Below are positions 53,864-63,398 of a stretch of DNA of 64,000 nucleotides, piece by piece (the first letter of the stretch is position 1; every line of letters begins with the position of its first letter). This stretch comes from an uncultured Bacteroidales bacterium (GTDB lineage Bacteria > Bacteroidota > Bacteroidia > Bacteroidales > Muribaculaceae): contig CASEAQ010000010.1 in the NCBI GenBank assembly GCA_949285735.1, forward strand, positions 19,910 through 83,909, read 5' to 3'. The notes beneath the pieces were generated by a model. It saw only the letters and a list, made by a program, of their open reading frames with translations, ran no database searches and had not been told where the DNA came from. Both the position numbers and the translations under genes were made by a program.

Positions 53864-55903
53864 ATGAAAAAATCATTGACTCAATGTCTTTGTAATTTGT
53901 TTTGTGCTGGAATGATTGGCATTGCTCCTGCAAGCATGTATGGGGCTTCTCCCGATGTTGGCTCGGCGACTGGCAACATGGTTTATGGTGCCGAGGCATC
54001 GTCATTCTCTTGCTATGGTGCAGGATATGAAGCCAAGAATGCAATTGACGGCGATGTATCGACACGTTGGGCATCGGCAGGGCTGTCGGGCAATGTGTGG
54101 GTGACGTTAGACTTGAAGAGCTACAAGACTTTCAATTGTGTCAACGTTCTCGAAACCGATGAATACAAGGGGCGCATAGAGAAGATTGTGGTTTCGGTGT
54201 CGGACAACGGAATCGACTGGAAGCGGTGGATGTCGCGCAGGCCGAGCGATGCACAGACGGTGTTGGCTGGCGACCCGGTGAAAGCCCGTTATGTGCAGGT
54301 GTCGTTCCTTGATTGCAGCCCCGAGGGGATAAATGTTGACGAGATAGGGATTTTCAACACTCCCGATGCCGTGAGCACTCCCGAGCCGGTAGAGTGGCGC
54401 AAGGGCGACGCAAACTGGATTAAGCAGCAGCCATCGCACGAAGCCAGTGTTTATCAGCGACGCAAGGCGCACCTCAAGTATGGAATGTTCATACACTATG
54501 GCATCAACACATTCCTCGGACAGGAGTGGACCGACGGGTCGGCTCCAGCATCGGCATACAATCCCGACTTGGAACGCCTCGATCCCGAATCGTGGGTGAA
54601 AGCGGCATACGAGGGAGGCATGAACTTCGTGGTCCTCGTCACCAAGCACCACGACGGCTTTGCCTTGTGGAATACCGAGGTCGGCACCTACAACATCAAC
54701 CACACTGGCAGGGAGGGTGATAAGCGCGACATCGTGAAAGAGGTAGCCGATGCTTGCCGCAAGTATGGCATAAAGTTGGGTTTGTACTATTCGGCATGGG
54801 ATAGGAACTGGGATCGCAACAACACTCAGGAAGGCACAGGCTTGGACCGCGTCGAGCTTGCACAGAGGTACAACGATTTCGCCCTTGCGCAGGTTACTGA
54901 ATTGATGGACGGCAGGTATGGCGAGATTTCGGAGTTCTGGATTGACGGCGCATGGGTTAAGAGCAACACTGCATGGGAGTTTGCACGGCTCTACGACACG
55001 GTGAAGCGGCTACAGCCCTCTTGCCAGATGGCAGTGAACACTTGTATTCGCTGCGGACGCAATCCCAATGAATATCAAGGTGGCGAGGAGATTTACTATT
55101 TCCCCAGCGACTTTCGTCTGCAAGACCCGATGTTTACTCGCCCCGGGGCTGATGCCGACCCGAAGATATATACACGCGACGGCGAAGATTACTACTTGCC
55201 CTTTGAAGCCACAGTGTGCATGAACAACAGTTGGTTCTGGACAGAAAACAACAACGCCGAGAGCGTGATGACGGCTGACAAGATAAAAGAGGCATATAAC
55301 CACATGGTTGAGCAGGGCAACACGTTGGTGCTGAACTTGGCACCGGGGAAAGATGGCAGGTTCAACGACTTTGACGTTGAGGGACTTTATGCAGGTGCCC
55401 GTGCACTGGGCATTGCCCGCGGCGATGCGCGAACCGATGCCGTCGAGGGAGAATTGGCTGTGCGGGTTGATTATGTCACCACCGAAGGCTATGTGGCATT
55501 GCCCACGTGCTACATCTATGGCAAGGCTGGCGAGCCATTCACGGTTGAGCCTGTTGACTTGCGGCAATATGGCTATAAGCTCGTTGACGGGCAGACGGCT
55601 GTCGAGGGCATATTTGGCGAGAGCGACCGCATTGAGTTTGTGTATGAAGATTTGGGCGATGCCGCAGCCTCGATACACGAATTGCCAGCCGAGCAATGGT
55701 TGACGGTCGAGGGCGATGCGCTGGTGGTGTCGAATGCCGGGAATGGCAGCTTGGAGATATACTCAATCGATGGCAGGTGTGAACTTCACCGCAAGCTCGA
55801 TGCAGGCATTTGCCGCATCGACCTAAGTGACTGCCCCGAAGGTGTCCACATAATAGTTCTCCGCAACAACAACGGCACGAAAGTCCAAAAAATACTGAAG
55901 TAA
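53864..55903 (+). CDS. GH29 alpha-L-fucosidase with F5/8C module and C-terminal sorting-like domain
   Basis: This 679-residue exported enzyme has a signal peptide (1–~27). An F5/8-type C discoidin-like carbohydrate-binding domain follows (~40–165, 'NAIDGDVSTRWASAG'), then the GH29 catalytic barrel (~190–560) with 'KYGMFIHYGINTFLGQEW', 'VVLVTKHHDGFALWNT' and the predicted nucleophile Asp361 in 'EFWIDGAW'. The last ~65 residues ('LEIYSIDGRCELHRKLDAGICRIDLSDCPEGVHIIVLRN'-like) resemble a type IX secretion sorting domain. It removes terminal fucose from host glycans. A −7-like TAATTTTG (53808–53815) lies upstream. Confidence 0.9.
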   Translation: MKKSLTQCLCNLFCAGMIGIAPASMYGASPDVGSATGNMVYGAEASSFSCYGAGYEAKNAIDGDVSTRWASAGLSGNVWVTLDLKSYKTFNCVNVLETDEYKGRIEKIVVSVSDNGIDWKRWMSRRPSDAQTVLAGDPVKARYVQVSFLDCSPEGINVDEIGIFNTPDAVSTPEPVEWRKGDANWIKQQPSHEASVYQRRKAHLKYGMFIHYGINTFLGQEWTDGSAPASAYNPDLERLDPESWVKAAYEGGMNFVVLVTKHHDGFALWNTEVGTYNINHTGREGDKRDIVKEVADACRKYGIKLGLYYSAWDRNWDRNNTQEGTGLDRVELAQRYNDFALAQVTELMDGRYGEISEFWIDGAWVKSNTAWEFARLYDTVKRLQPSCQMAVNTCIRCGRNPNEYQGGEEIYYFPSDFRLQDPMFTRPGADADPKIYTRDGEDYYLPFEATVCMNNSWFWTENNNAESVMTADKIKEAYNHMVEQGNTLVLNLAPGKDGRFNDFDVEGLYAGARALGIARGDARTDAVEGELAVRVDYVTTEGYVALPTCYIYGKAGEPFTVEPVDLRQYGYKLVDGQTAVEGIFGESDRIEFVYEDLGDAAASIHELPAEQWLTVEGDALVVSNAGNGSLEIYSIDGRCELHRKLDAGICRIDLSDCPEGVHIIVLRNNNGTKVQKILK

Positions 55904-56031
55904 AGTTTCTCTATTCATCATCAAAAAACGTGGCAAGGTGCGAAATTTGTTCCTTGCTGCGTTTTGTTTTTACGGGGAAAAGAGCTATTTTGCGGTTGTT
56001 TCTGAAAAAAGGGGTTTGCCGCAAAATTGAT

Positions 56032-56898
56032 ATGGGAGCAGTATCGTTGGAAGATATTTCGTTGTCGCCCGTTTTCGCAGGGCAGAAGATGGTGGGCAGC
56101 TGGTGGAATTTCAAGAATGTCATCAGCCCGTTCTACCGCCTCTATTATGTCGAAAGCGGAGAGGCTCGTGTGTGTATCGACAATGTGTGGCACGAATTGC
56201 GGCAGGGGCAGTTGTTTTTGATACCCAAGTTCACCTACCACAGCTATGAATGCCGCAAGGCAATGAATCATTACTATATCTGCTTCTTTGACGATTTGAC
56301 GCAAAACGGTGTGCCAAGACCCGACAAGATGGCTCTTCAAGTGGATGCCGAGCCTTACGACTTTGACTTGATGCGCCGTTTCCTGCAACTGAACCCTCAC
56401 ATGGAATTGGTCAATGTAGATCCCAAGACCTACAACCATGCAGTGTATGACGGTGCGCATGTGCTTTCACACACCCGTAAGGAGCTTGAGAGTTGCGGCA
56501 TACTGATGCAACTGTTTTCGCGTTTCATCACCGACGAGTGCCTCGGAAATTATGTCGGCACTGCCGCCAACGGCAAGTTTGACGACGTGATGGGCTACGT
56601 CTATAGCCACCTCGACCGACACATAACCCTTTCCGAACTTGCCGACAAGGCTTGCCTTTCGGCGGGGCATTTTTCCAAAGTGTTCAAGCAGGTGATTGGC
56701 ACCACGCCATGCCTGTATATACAGAACCGCCGCATAAAACGCGCGCAGACGCTGTTGCTCACCTCCAATATGACTATTGCGCAAGTGGCAGAGAAAGTGG
56801 GCATTTACAGTCCGGCACAGTTCACGCGGCTGTTTACAAAGATTGCCGGATGCAAGCCAAAGGACTACCGCGCCAAAGCTCTCAATTGCTATTATTGA
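56032..56898 (+). CDS. AraC-family transcriptional regulator
   Basis: This 288-residue protein has an N-terminal cupin-like sensing domain ('YYVESGEARVCIDNVWHELRQGQLFLIPKFTYHSYEC'). The C-terminal AraC double helix-turn-helix is at ~185–285 ('YVYSHLDRHITLSELADKACLSAGHFSKVFKQVIGTTPCLYIQNRRIKRAQTLLLTSNMTIAQVAEKVGIYSPAQFTRLFTKIAGCKPKDYR'). Its position 128 bases after the fucosidase suggests it regulates glycan use, but this is inference. The frame is open 34 codons further upstream; the ATG at 56032 is preferred. Confidence 0.87.
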   Translation: MGAVSLEDISLSPVFAGQKMVGSWWNFKNVISPFYRLYYVESGEARVCIDNVWHELRQGQLFLIPKFTYHSYECRKAMNHYYICFFDDLTQNGVPRPDKMALQVDAEPYDFDLMRRFLQLNPHMELVNVDPKTYNHAVYDGAHVLSHTRKELESCGILMQLFSRFITDECLGNYVGTAANGKFDDVMGYVYSHLDRHITLSELADKACLSAGHFSKVFKQVIGTTPCLYIQNRRIKRAQTLLLTSNMTIAQVAEKVGIYSPAQFTRLFTKIAGCKPKDYRAKALNCYY

Positions 56899-57044
56899 CT
56901 GTGGCGGCGCAGGGGCTATTTTGCAGGGTGCAGTGTAAATTTTATTAAAGTTTTCATTAAGTCGTAGATTGTTTGTAATTTCGCATTATGTTTAACCATG
57001 TGCGATGAGTAGCGTATGTGGCTGACAGTCAAAAATGTTGGACT

Positions 57045-58631
57045 ATGGTTTATAAATATGATTATCTCGTTATCGGTTCGGGCATTGCCGGCATGAGTTT
57101 TGCCTTGAAAGTGGCTGAAACCGGGAGGGTGGCTTTGATATGCAAGACAACCCTCGAAGAAGCCAACACATTTCTCGCCCAAGGCGGTGTGGCTTCGGTG
57201 ACTAATACGTTGGTTGACAATTTCGAGAAACACATTCGCGACACCATGATTGCCGGCGACTGGCTCAGCGACCCGGCGGCTGTCGAGAAAGTGGTGCGTG
57301 AAGCCCCGTCGCAAATCAAGCAGCTTATTAACTGGGGTGTGGATTTCGACAAGAACGAGAAAGGGGAGTTTGACTTGCACCGCGAGGGTGGTCACTCAGA
57401 GTTTCGTATTTTGCATCACAAGGACAACACTGGTGCCGAGATACAAGACAGCTTGATAAAGGCACTCAAACATCATTCCAACATCGATGTGTTTGAAAAC
57501 CGTTTCGCGGTCGAGATTTGCACACAGCACCATTTGGGCAAGATTGTAACGCGCCGCACGCCCGACATCACCTGCTACGGGGCATACATATTGAACTGCA
57601 ACACCGGCGAGGTTGACACCTTCCTGTCGAAGGTGACGCTGATGGCTACCGGCGGCATCGGTGCCGTTTACCGCAATACTACCAATCCGCTCGTTGCCAC
57701 GGGCGACGGCATTGCGATGGTGTATCGTGCCAAAGGTACTGTCAAGGACATGGAATTTGTGCAATTCCACCCCACTGCGCTCTATCACCCGGGCGACCGT
57801 CCTGCATTCCTCATCACCGAGGCTATGCGTGGCTATGGGGCAGTGTTGCGTACCCGCGACGGCAAGGAGTTTATGCAGAAGTATGACCCACGCCTGTCGC
57901 TCGCTCCGCGCGACATCGTGGCACGAGCCATCGACAACGAGATGAAGACTCGCGGCGACGATTATGTATATCTCGACGTAACTCACAAAGATGCCGAGCA
58001 GACCAAGGAACATTTCCCCAACATATACAAAAAGTGCCTCAGCTTGGGCATAGATATTACCAAAGACTACATACCCGTTGCTCCGGCAGCTCATTACCTG
58101 TGTGGCGGTATCAAGGTGGATACAAATGCCTGTTCGTCGATACAGCGGCTCTATGCCGTGGGCGAATGCTCTTGCACGGGCTTGCATGGCGGCAACCGCC
58201 TTGCTTCCAATTCGCTCATAGAGGCTGTCGTGTATGCCGATGCCGCAGCCAAGCACAGCATGGCAAACATCGAGCATTATACCTTCCGCGATGATATACC
58301 CGAATGGGACGACCACGGAACGCAGCACCCCGAGGAGATGGTGCTCATCACGCAGAGTGCGAAGGAAGTGGGCGAGATAATGAGCACTTACGTTGGCATC
58401 GTGCGTAGCGACTTGCGCCTGAAACGTGCTTGGAATCGCCTCGACATATTGTATGAGGAGACCGAGGCTCTGTTCAAGACGAGCAAGGTGTCGCGTGACA
58501 TTTGCGAGTTGCGCAACATCATCAACGTGGGCTACTTGATTATGCGCCAGGCGATGGAGCGCAAGGAGTCGCGCGGGTTGCACTACACTATCGACTATCC
58601 GCCAGTAAAGCACGAAATACAAGGTTTTTAA
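57045..58631 (+). CDS. nadB: L-aspartate oxidase
   Basis: This 528-residue flavoprotein oxidises L-aspartate to iminoaspartate for NadA. The FAD-binding 'YDYLVIGSGIAGMSFALKVAE' is at the N-terminus. 'NTFLAQGGVASV', 'EGGHSEFRILHHKDNTG', 'EFVQFHPTAL', 'PVAPAAHYLCGGIKVDTNACSSIQRLYAVGECSCTGLHGGNRLASNSLIE' are the fumarate-reductase-like core. A start nine codons upstream is possible; the ATG at 57045 begins at the conserved core. A TAATTTCG box (56976–56983) with TTTC 20 bases before it is a possible promoter. It heads a rightward run of four closely spaced genes. Confidence 0.95.
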   Translation: MVYKYDYLVIGSGIAGMSFALKVAETGRVALICKTTLEEANTFLAQGGVASVTNTLVDNFEKHIRDTMIAGDWLSDPAAVEKVVREAPSQIKQLINWGVDFDKNEKGEFDLHREGGHSEFRILHHKDNTGAEIQDSLIKALKHHSNIDVFENRFAVEICTQHHLGKIVTRRTPDITCYGAYILNCNTGEVDTFLSKVTLMATGGIGAVYRNTTNPLVATGDGIAMVYRAKGTVKDMEFVQFHPTALYHPGDRPAFLITEAMRGYGAVLRTRDGKEFMQKYDPRLSLAPRDIVARAIDNEMKTRGDDYVYLDVTHKDAEQTKEHFPNIYKKCLSLGIDITKDYIPVAPAAHYLCGGIKVDTNACSSIQRLYAVGECSCTGLHGGNRLASNSLIEAVVYADAAAKHSMANIEHYTFRDDIPEWDDHGTQHPEEMVLITQSAKEVGEIMSTYVGIVRSDLRLKRAWNRLDILYEETEALFKTSKVSRDICELRNIINVGYLIMRQAMERKESRGLHYTIDYPPVKHEIQGF

Positions 58632-58652
58632 AAAGTTCCTCTTGATTGAGAT

Positions 58653-59168
58653 ATGAAATATCGCGACGAGATTGATAAATGCTACGGTGTGGCAGGAATG
58701 GCTTTGGGGCTTTCGCTCTTCAACGCCGAGGACAAGTTTACCGGCATCACGCTCGACGGCGAGGACGGCTTCGACTGCATCGGTTTCACGCCCGAATATT
58801 ATTTGTTCTACAACCCGTCGCTTCCGGCAAAAGTGTCGTGGCGCAATATGCTCAACAATTTCCACTTGTCGATGGCTCTCACCATGGCTGATGGCATTTG
58901 CCGCCACGTTGTGGGCGACCACAAGGAGATCGACCACCAGCTGAAGCACCGACTCTACAGGATTTCGTGTGAGGAGGGGAAGGAGTTGTGCCAGCTCGAA
59001 GCCGACGAAGTGGAAGAGGTGTTCAACGAGTATTTTTCGTATCTGTCGCAAGTGTTTAACAACAAGACGGTGAGGCGTGTGGTGAAGTCGATTCGCGACG
59101 AGCTGATAAGTTCGCGGTCGATTGCCCGCCTCGATTTGCTCGATATGCTTGCGCCATTGCGCCACTGA
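58653..59168 (+). CDS. Unrecognised conserved-looking cytoplasmic protein
   Basis: This 171-residue protein has no signal peptide or membrane segment. The first half has a beta-type pattern ('CYGVAGMALGLSLFNAEDKFTGITLDGEDGFDCIGFTPEYYLFYNPSLPAKVSW'). The second half is helical ('EEGKELCQLEADEVEEVFNEYFSYLSQVF'). No family is recognised. It starts 21 bases after nadB and ends 2 bases before a glycosyltransferase, so it is part of the same transcript. Codon use matches its neighbours. Confidence 0.7.
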   Translation: MKYRDEIDKCYGVAGMALGLSLFNAEDKFTGITLDGEDGFDCIGFTPEYYLFYNPSLPAKVSWRNMLNNFHLSMALTMADGICRHVVGDHKEIDHQLKHRLYRISCEEGKELCQLEADEVEEVFNEYFSYLSQVFNNKTVRRVVKSIRDELISSRSIARLDLLDMLAPLRH

Positions 59169-59170
59169 CC

Positions 59171-60421
59171 ATGATGAAGGTAGCCATTGTCAACAAAAGC
59201 GACTCTACTGGTGGGGCGGCTGTTGTCAGCCACCGGCTCATGCAGGCATTGCGTGACGAGGGGATTGACGCGCGTATGCTCGTGATAGAGAAGCTCACCG
59301 ACGACCCCCATGTGATTTCATACGCCCGTCCGCTTACCGACAAGTATAATTTCCTTGCCGAGCGGTGGAACATATTCCTGCGCAACGGCTTTTCGCGCAA
59401 GAACCTGTTCAAGGTTGACATTGCCAACCACGGGCGCAACATAGCCTCGCACAAGTGGATTGGCGAAGCCGATGTGGTGATTCTCAACTGGATTAACCAG
59501 GGTGCATTGTCGCTTCGCGCCATCGGCAAGTTGTGCAGCTTGGGCAAACCTGTGATTTGGACCATGCACGACATGTGGGCGTTTACGGGCATCTGCCACC
59601 ATGCTTTCTCGTGCGACGGCTACAAGCACGTGTGCCGCGGTTGCCAGTATCTCGACAGCATCAAGGTTGACCTGTCAACTGCCATCCAGGCGCAGAAGAG
59701 CAAATTATATACGTTCCACCCCGACATACAGTTTGTGGCAGTCAGCAATTGGTTGGCTGGCTGCTGCCGTCAAAGCCGACTGCTCAGGAATGCACGGTTG
59801 GCTGTCATACCCAATGCCTTGAATGTGGAGCAATTCGATTGCCACAGGCAGCAGGGGGGAAGCCTCGGCATCGGGCATGGAAAAATTGCGATAGCGATGG
59901 GGGCAGCGCGCCTCGACGACACGATAAAGGGATTCGACCTGCTTATCGAGGCGACACGATGCTTGCGGCAGACCGACGAGGCTCTTGCCGACAAGCTGCA
60001 CTTGGTGCTTTTCGGCGACATTCGCGACCGCTCGCTGCTCGAACAGTTGAGTTTGCCCTATACATATCTTGGGCGCGTGAGTGGTGTCGAGAAACTTGTT
60101 GACATATACACGCAGTGCGATATAGTGTTGTCAACATCGCGGTTTGAGACGCTGCCCGGCACCCTTGTCGAGGGGCAGGCTTGCGGTTGCGTTCCGGTGT
60201 CGTTTGGCGCAGGAGGGCAGAGCGACATAGTCGATCACCTCAAGACTGGGTTCATTGCGGCAGAAATCGAGCCCGAGGCTATTGCCGAGGGCATAGCATG
60301 GGCAGCCAATGCCGGTATCGACCGCCAGATGCTGCACGACGAGGCAGAGCGTAAGTTTTCGGCACGTGTAGTAGCTCGTCAATACATCGACTTGTATGAA
60401 AATCTTTTGAAAGAAAAATAA
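59171..60421 (+). CDS. GT4-family glycosyltransferase (WcaC-like)
   Basis: This 416-residue GT-B enzyme begins 'VAIVNKSDSTGGAAVVSHRLMQALRDEGIDARMLVIE' and continues with 'VILNWINQGALSLRAIGKLCSLGKPVIWTMHDMWAFTGICHHAFSCDGYKHVCRGC', characteristic of WcaC/colanic-type glycosyltransferases with a cysteine cluster. The donor motif is 'LSTSRFETLPGTLVEGQACGCVPVSFGAGGQSDIVDH'. It probably makes a surface polysaccharide; its donor and acceptor are unknown. Confidence 0.87.
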   Translation: MMKVAIVNKSDSTGGAAVVSHRLMQALRDEGIDARMLVIEKLTDDPHVISYARPLTDKYNFLAERWNIFLRNGFSRKNLFKVDIANHGRNIASHKWIGEADVVILNWINQGALSLRAIGKLCSLGKPVIWTMHDMWAFTGICHHAFSCDGYKHVCRGCQYLDSIKVDLSTAIQAQKSKLYTFHPDIQFVAVSNWLAGCCRQSRLLRNARLAVIPNALNVEQFDCHRQQGGSLGIGHGKIAIAMGAARLDDTIKGFDLLIEATRCLRQTDEALADKLHLVLFGDIRDRSLLEQLSLPYTYLGRVSGVEKLVDIYTQCDIVLSTSRFETLPGTLVEGQACGCVPVSFGAGGQSDIVDHLKTGFIAAEIEPEAIAEGIAWAANAGIDRQMLHDEAERKFSARVVARQYIDLYENLLKEK

Positions 60422-60430
60422 AACTATATT

Positions 60431-61210
60431 ATGCAGACAGTTTTGTTCCACGAAACTATTTTCGGACCAATTCATAGCCGCCGTCTCGGCACGTCGCTCG
60501 GAGTGAACCTCATGCCTTGCGACGGCAAAGTGTGCTCGTTTGACTGCCTTTATTGCGAAGCTGGCTACAATGCCCAAGGGCAAGGCTCGACTGGGATACC
60601 GCGTCGTGAACAGGTGAAAAAGCAACTCTCAGCCAAATTGAAGCAACTGACCGAGGAGGGCACCAATATCGACGTGATTACTTTCTCGGGCAACGGCGAA
60701 CCGACGCTGCACCCCGACTTCAAGGCGATAGTGCACGATGTAATCACGTTGCGCGACCATTATTTCCCACAAGCCAAGGTGTGCGTGCTGAGCAATGCTA
60801 CCATGGCTGGGCGAACCAACGTGTTTGAGGCGTTGAAAATGGTTGACCGTAATATCCTGAAGCTCGATTCAGCCATTTACGACACGTTCAGGCTGCTCAA
60901 CCGCCCTGCATCGACTAATGTTATGCCCGACGGGATAATCGCCGACTTGAAGCGATTTAAAGGGCATTGTATTGTGCAGACGATGATGGTGCGCGGCGAG
61001 CACGACGGTGTGGTTATCGACAACACCACCGATGCCGAGGTTGACGCGCTCATCGCCGCATACCGGGAAATAAAGCCGCAGGAGGTGATGCTCTACTCAA
61101 TCGACCGCCCTACTCCCGAGCAGAATTTGCACAAGGTGCCGCTCGACGAACTCGAACGCATAGCTGCCCGCATATCGGCGGAAGGAATCAAAGTGCAGGT
61201 TAATTCATAA
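60431..61210 (+). CDS. Radical SAM protein
   Basis: This 259-residue protein has the [4Fe-4S] motif C-x3-C-x2-C in 'KVCSFDCLYCEAG' and the SAM-binding 'ITFSGNGEPTLHPDF'. 'GPIHSRRLGTSLGVNLMP' at the N-terminus is typical of a small family related to wybutosine-synthesis-like and Elp3-like radical SAM enzymes. Its reaction is unknown. It lies 9 bases after the glycosyltransferase and ends the nadB transcript. Confidence 0.87.
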   Translation: MQTVLFHETIFGPIHSRRLGTSLGVNLMPCDGKVCSFDCLYCEAGYNAQGQGSTGIPRREQVKKQLSAKLKQLTEEGTNIDVITFSGNGEPTLHPDFKAIVHDVITLRDHYFPQAKVCVLSNATMAGRTNVFEALKMVDRNILKLDSAIYDTFRLLNRPASTNVMPDGIIADLKRFKGHCIVQTMMVRGEHDGVVIDNTTDAEVDALIAAYREIKPQEVMLYSIDRPTPEQNLHKVPLDELERIAARISAEGIKVQVNS

Positions 61211-61249
61211 ATATTCTTATAAAACTGTGATTGTTAGCGGCAAATTTAG

Positions 61250-61257
61250 TATGTTTG
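61250..61257 (+). promoter_or_regulatory. −7 box of the CNNM/CBS gene
   Basis: TATGTTTG matches TAnnTTTG, 25 bases before the ATG at 61283. The best −33 candidate is TGTG at 20 bases, which is weak. Confidence 0.4.
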
Positions 61258-61282
61258 CACTCAGAACTGTTTGAGTTTTTAT

Positions 61283-62620
61283 ATGGAGTTTTTAATTATC
61301 CTGTTGCTATTAGTTCTCAACGGCGTTTTTGCCATGTATGAAATCGCTCTTGTGTCGTCGAGCAAGATACGCTTGGAGACGATGGCAGAGAAAGGGAACA
61401 AAAAAGCAAAAAGAGTAATAAAGCAGCGCGAGGAATCCGAGAAATTTTTATCTACCATACAAATCGGTATCACCTTGATAGGTATTGTATCGGGTGCATA
61501 CGGAGGTACGAGCATTGCCGACGACCTTGTGCCGTTGTTTGCGATGATACCGGGTGTGAGCAGTGCCTATGCAGGGCATTTGGCTCTGATAACGGTTGTG
61601 GCTGTAATCACTTATTTGTCGCTTATCGTGGGTGAATTGGTGCCAAAGTCGATAGCCTTGTCCGACCCCGAGCGGTATGCAATCAGGTTGAGCGGACTGA
61701 TGCAGGTGGTTTCGACTGTGGCATATCCGTTTGTGCTGTTGCTGAGCGCATCGACCAAGCTCACCAACCGAATAATGGGCATGAAGCCCGAGGAGCGGCA
61801 GATGACGCAAGACGAGCTGAAGATGATTCTCAACCAAAGCTCGGAGCAGGGGGTAATCGACCAGGAGGAGAACGAGATGCTGCGCGACGTGTTCCGCTTC
61901 TCCGACAAGCGAGCCAACGACCTTATGACCCCGCGGCGCGACATAATTGCCCTGCACATCACCGACACGCCAGCCGAAGTGCTGACTATCATCAAGGAGG
62001 AACATTACAGCAAGTATCTGCTTGTAGAGGAAGACCTCGACCAAATAATAGGCGTGGTGTCGGTGAAAGATATAATACTGATGGTGGGTAACAGCGAGCG
62101 GGCTTTTGACTTGCGCAGCATTGCCCAACCGGCGCAATTGGTGCCTGAAAGCCTGTCGGCAAAAAAAGTGCTTGAGGTGTTCAAGAAAACCAAGAACAAG
62201 TTTGCCGTGGTCATAAACGAATTTGGAAACACCGAGGGCATAATCACGCTGCACGACTTGTCGGAAAGTATCTTTGGTGACATTCTCGAAGAAAATGAGG
62301 TGGAAGAGGAAGAGATTGTAGAGAGGCAAGACGGTTCGTTGCTCGTTGACGGCTCGATGAACCTTGAAGACTTCATGGACACGATGGGCATTACCGACTT
62401 CGACGACTTGAAGGAGGAGGATTTCACCACGCTCAGTGGCATGGCGATGTTCCTCATTGGCGGCGTGCCAAAGGCTGGCGACAAGTTCAGCTACCAGAAC
62501 CTCGACTTTGAAATCATGGATACCGACCGTGGGCGCGTCGATAAGTTGCTTGTCATAAAGAACAACCAAAATAGTGATAACGAGTCGGGCGATGATGACA
62601 AACCGGCTGAAAAAGATTAA
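61283..62620 (+). CDS. CNNM/CBS-domain membrane transporter (HlyC/CorC family)
   Basis: This 445-residue protein has an N-terminal DUF21/CNNM membrane domain with about four helices (~1–20, 60–85, 95–120, 130–155). A tandem CBS pair follows (~205–330, 'DLMTPRRDIIALHITDTPAEVLTIIKEEHYSKYLLVEEDLDQIIGVVSVKDI'), then a C-terminal CorC_HlyC domain ('DGSLLVDGSMNLEDFMDTMGI…GMAMFLIGGVPKAGDKFSY'). Relatives are Mg2+/Co2+ efflux or Na+-coupled ion proteins; the name 'hemolysin' is historical. A TTG four codons upstream is possible. Confidence 0.9.
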   Translation: MEFLIILLLLVLNGVFAMYEIALVSSSKIRLETMAEKGNKKAKRVIKQREESEKFLSTIQIGITLIGIVSGAYGGTSIADDLVPLFAMIPGVSSAYAGHLALITVVAVITYLSLIVGELVPKSIALSDPERYAIRLSGLMQVVSTVAYPFVLLLSASTKLTNRIMGMKPEERQMTQDELKMILNQSSEQGVIDQEENEMLRDVFRFSDKRANDLMTPRRDIIALHITDTPAEVLTIIKEEHYSKYLLVEEDLDQIIGVVSVKDIILMVGNSERAFDLRSIAQPAQLVPESLSAKKVLEVFKKTKNKFAVVINEFGNTEGIITLHDLSESIFGDILEENEVEEEEIVERQDGSLLVDGSMNLEDFMDTMGITDFDDLKEEDFTTLSGMAMFLIGGVPKAGDKFSYQNLDFEIMDTDRGRVDKLLVIKNNQNSDNESGDDDKPAEKD

Positions 62621-62627
62621 CGATACA

Positions 62628-63302
62628 ATGAAAAATGTTGTTATGATGGTGGCAGCGATTGTGGCTGCCACTGTTGCTTTTACAGCATCGGGTGCTGCAA
62701 AGGCTGTCGGAGAGGACGAGAGGGCTGCCGTTATCGATTCGGTTTCGCGCAGCGAAGTAGAGCCATTGGTGATTATCGATGGGAAAAGGTCGTGTGCCAA
62801 GCGGTTTGCCGAATTGCCGCTCGACAGCATCATAGCGTTGAATATACTCAATGCCGAAGATGCCACCGAGAAGTTTGGTGCAGAGGGGAACAACGGTGCG
62901 CTAATCGTCAAAACGTATTCGTATAAGTATGTGCCTGCCGACTCCGTGAAAAAGCCACGCAAGCCGAAGCATGAAATTGATAAATCAAAATCGACAATGC
63001 CGCAATTCCCCGGGGGTGGTGGTGCTCTCATGGACTTCTTGGCAAAAAATGTGAAATATCCACCCGAAGCCAGCCGCCAGAAGATACAAGGGCGAGTGTT
63101 GGTGCAATTCATCGTTGACAAGCACGGCGCAATGAGCGATATTAGAATCGTGCGCAGCGTGCACCCATTGCTCGACGGCGAGGCAATGAGGGTGGTGCTG
63201 TTGCTGCGCAACTTTAAATGGATTCCGGGCACGATTGATGGTAAGCCTGCCGACGTGTGGTACACCCTGCCCCTCAACTTCAACCTCTCTCGCCATCGCT
63301 GA
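62628..63302 (+). CDS. Exported protein with TonB C-terminal domain
   Basis: This 224-residue protein has an N-terminal signal or anchor ('KNVVMMVAAIVAATVAFTASGAAKA') and a middle region with a TonB-box-receptor-plug-like 'LVIIDGKRS…YGAEG'-style motif ('EKFGAEGNNGALIVKTY'). The C-terminal TonB-like domain is at ~140–222 ('PQFPGGGGALMDFLAKNVKYPPEASRQKIQGRVLVQFIVDKHGAMSDIRIVRSV'). Such proteins often pair with signalling M56 peptidases, but none is nearby. It starts 7 bases after the CNNM gene. Confidence 0.8.
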   Translation: MKNVVMMVAAIVAATVAFTASGAAKAVGEDERAAVIDSVSRSEVEPLVIIDGKRSCAKRFAELPLDSIIALNILNAEDATEKFGAEGNNGALIVKTYSYKYVPADSVKKPRKPKHEIDKSKSTMPQFPGGGGALMDFLAKNVKYPPEASRQKIQGRVLVQFIVDKHGAMSDIRIVRSVHPLLDGEAMRVVLLLRNFKWIPGTIDGKPADVWYTLPLNFNLSRHR

Positions 63303-63398
63303 TATTGCCCCTCACCACAGTTTTTCCATTTAAACGGATAGCCTGGAATACAGTGGCACTGAGGGCGGCGGAGCCTGACAAAAAATGTGGCTGTTCGC

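Noticed and set aside
57396-59165. 589-codon minus-strand open frame
   Set aside because: It is fully antisense to nadB and the following gene, whose plus-strand products are convincing.
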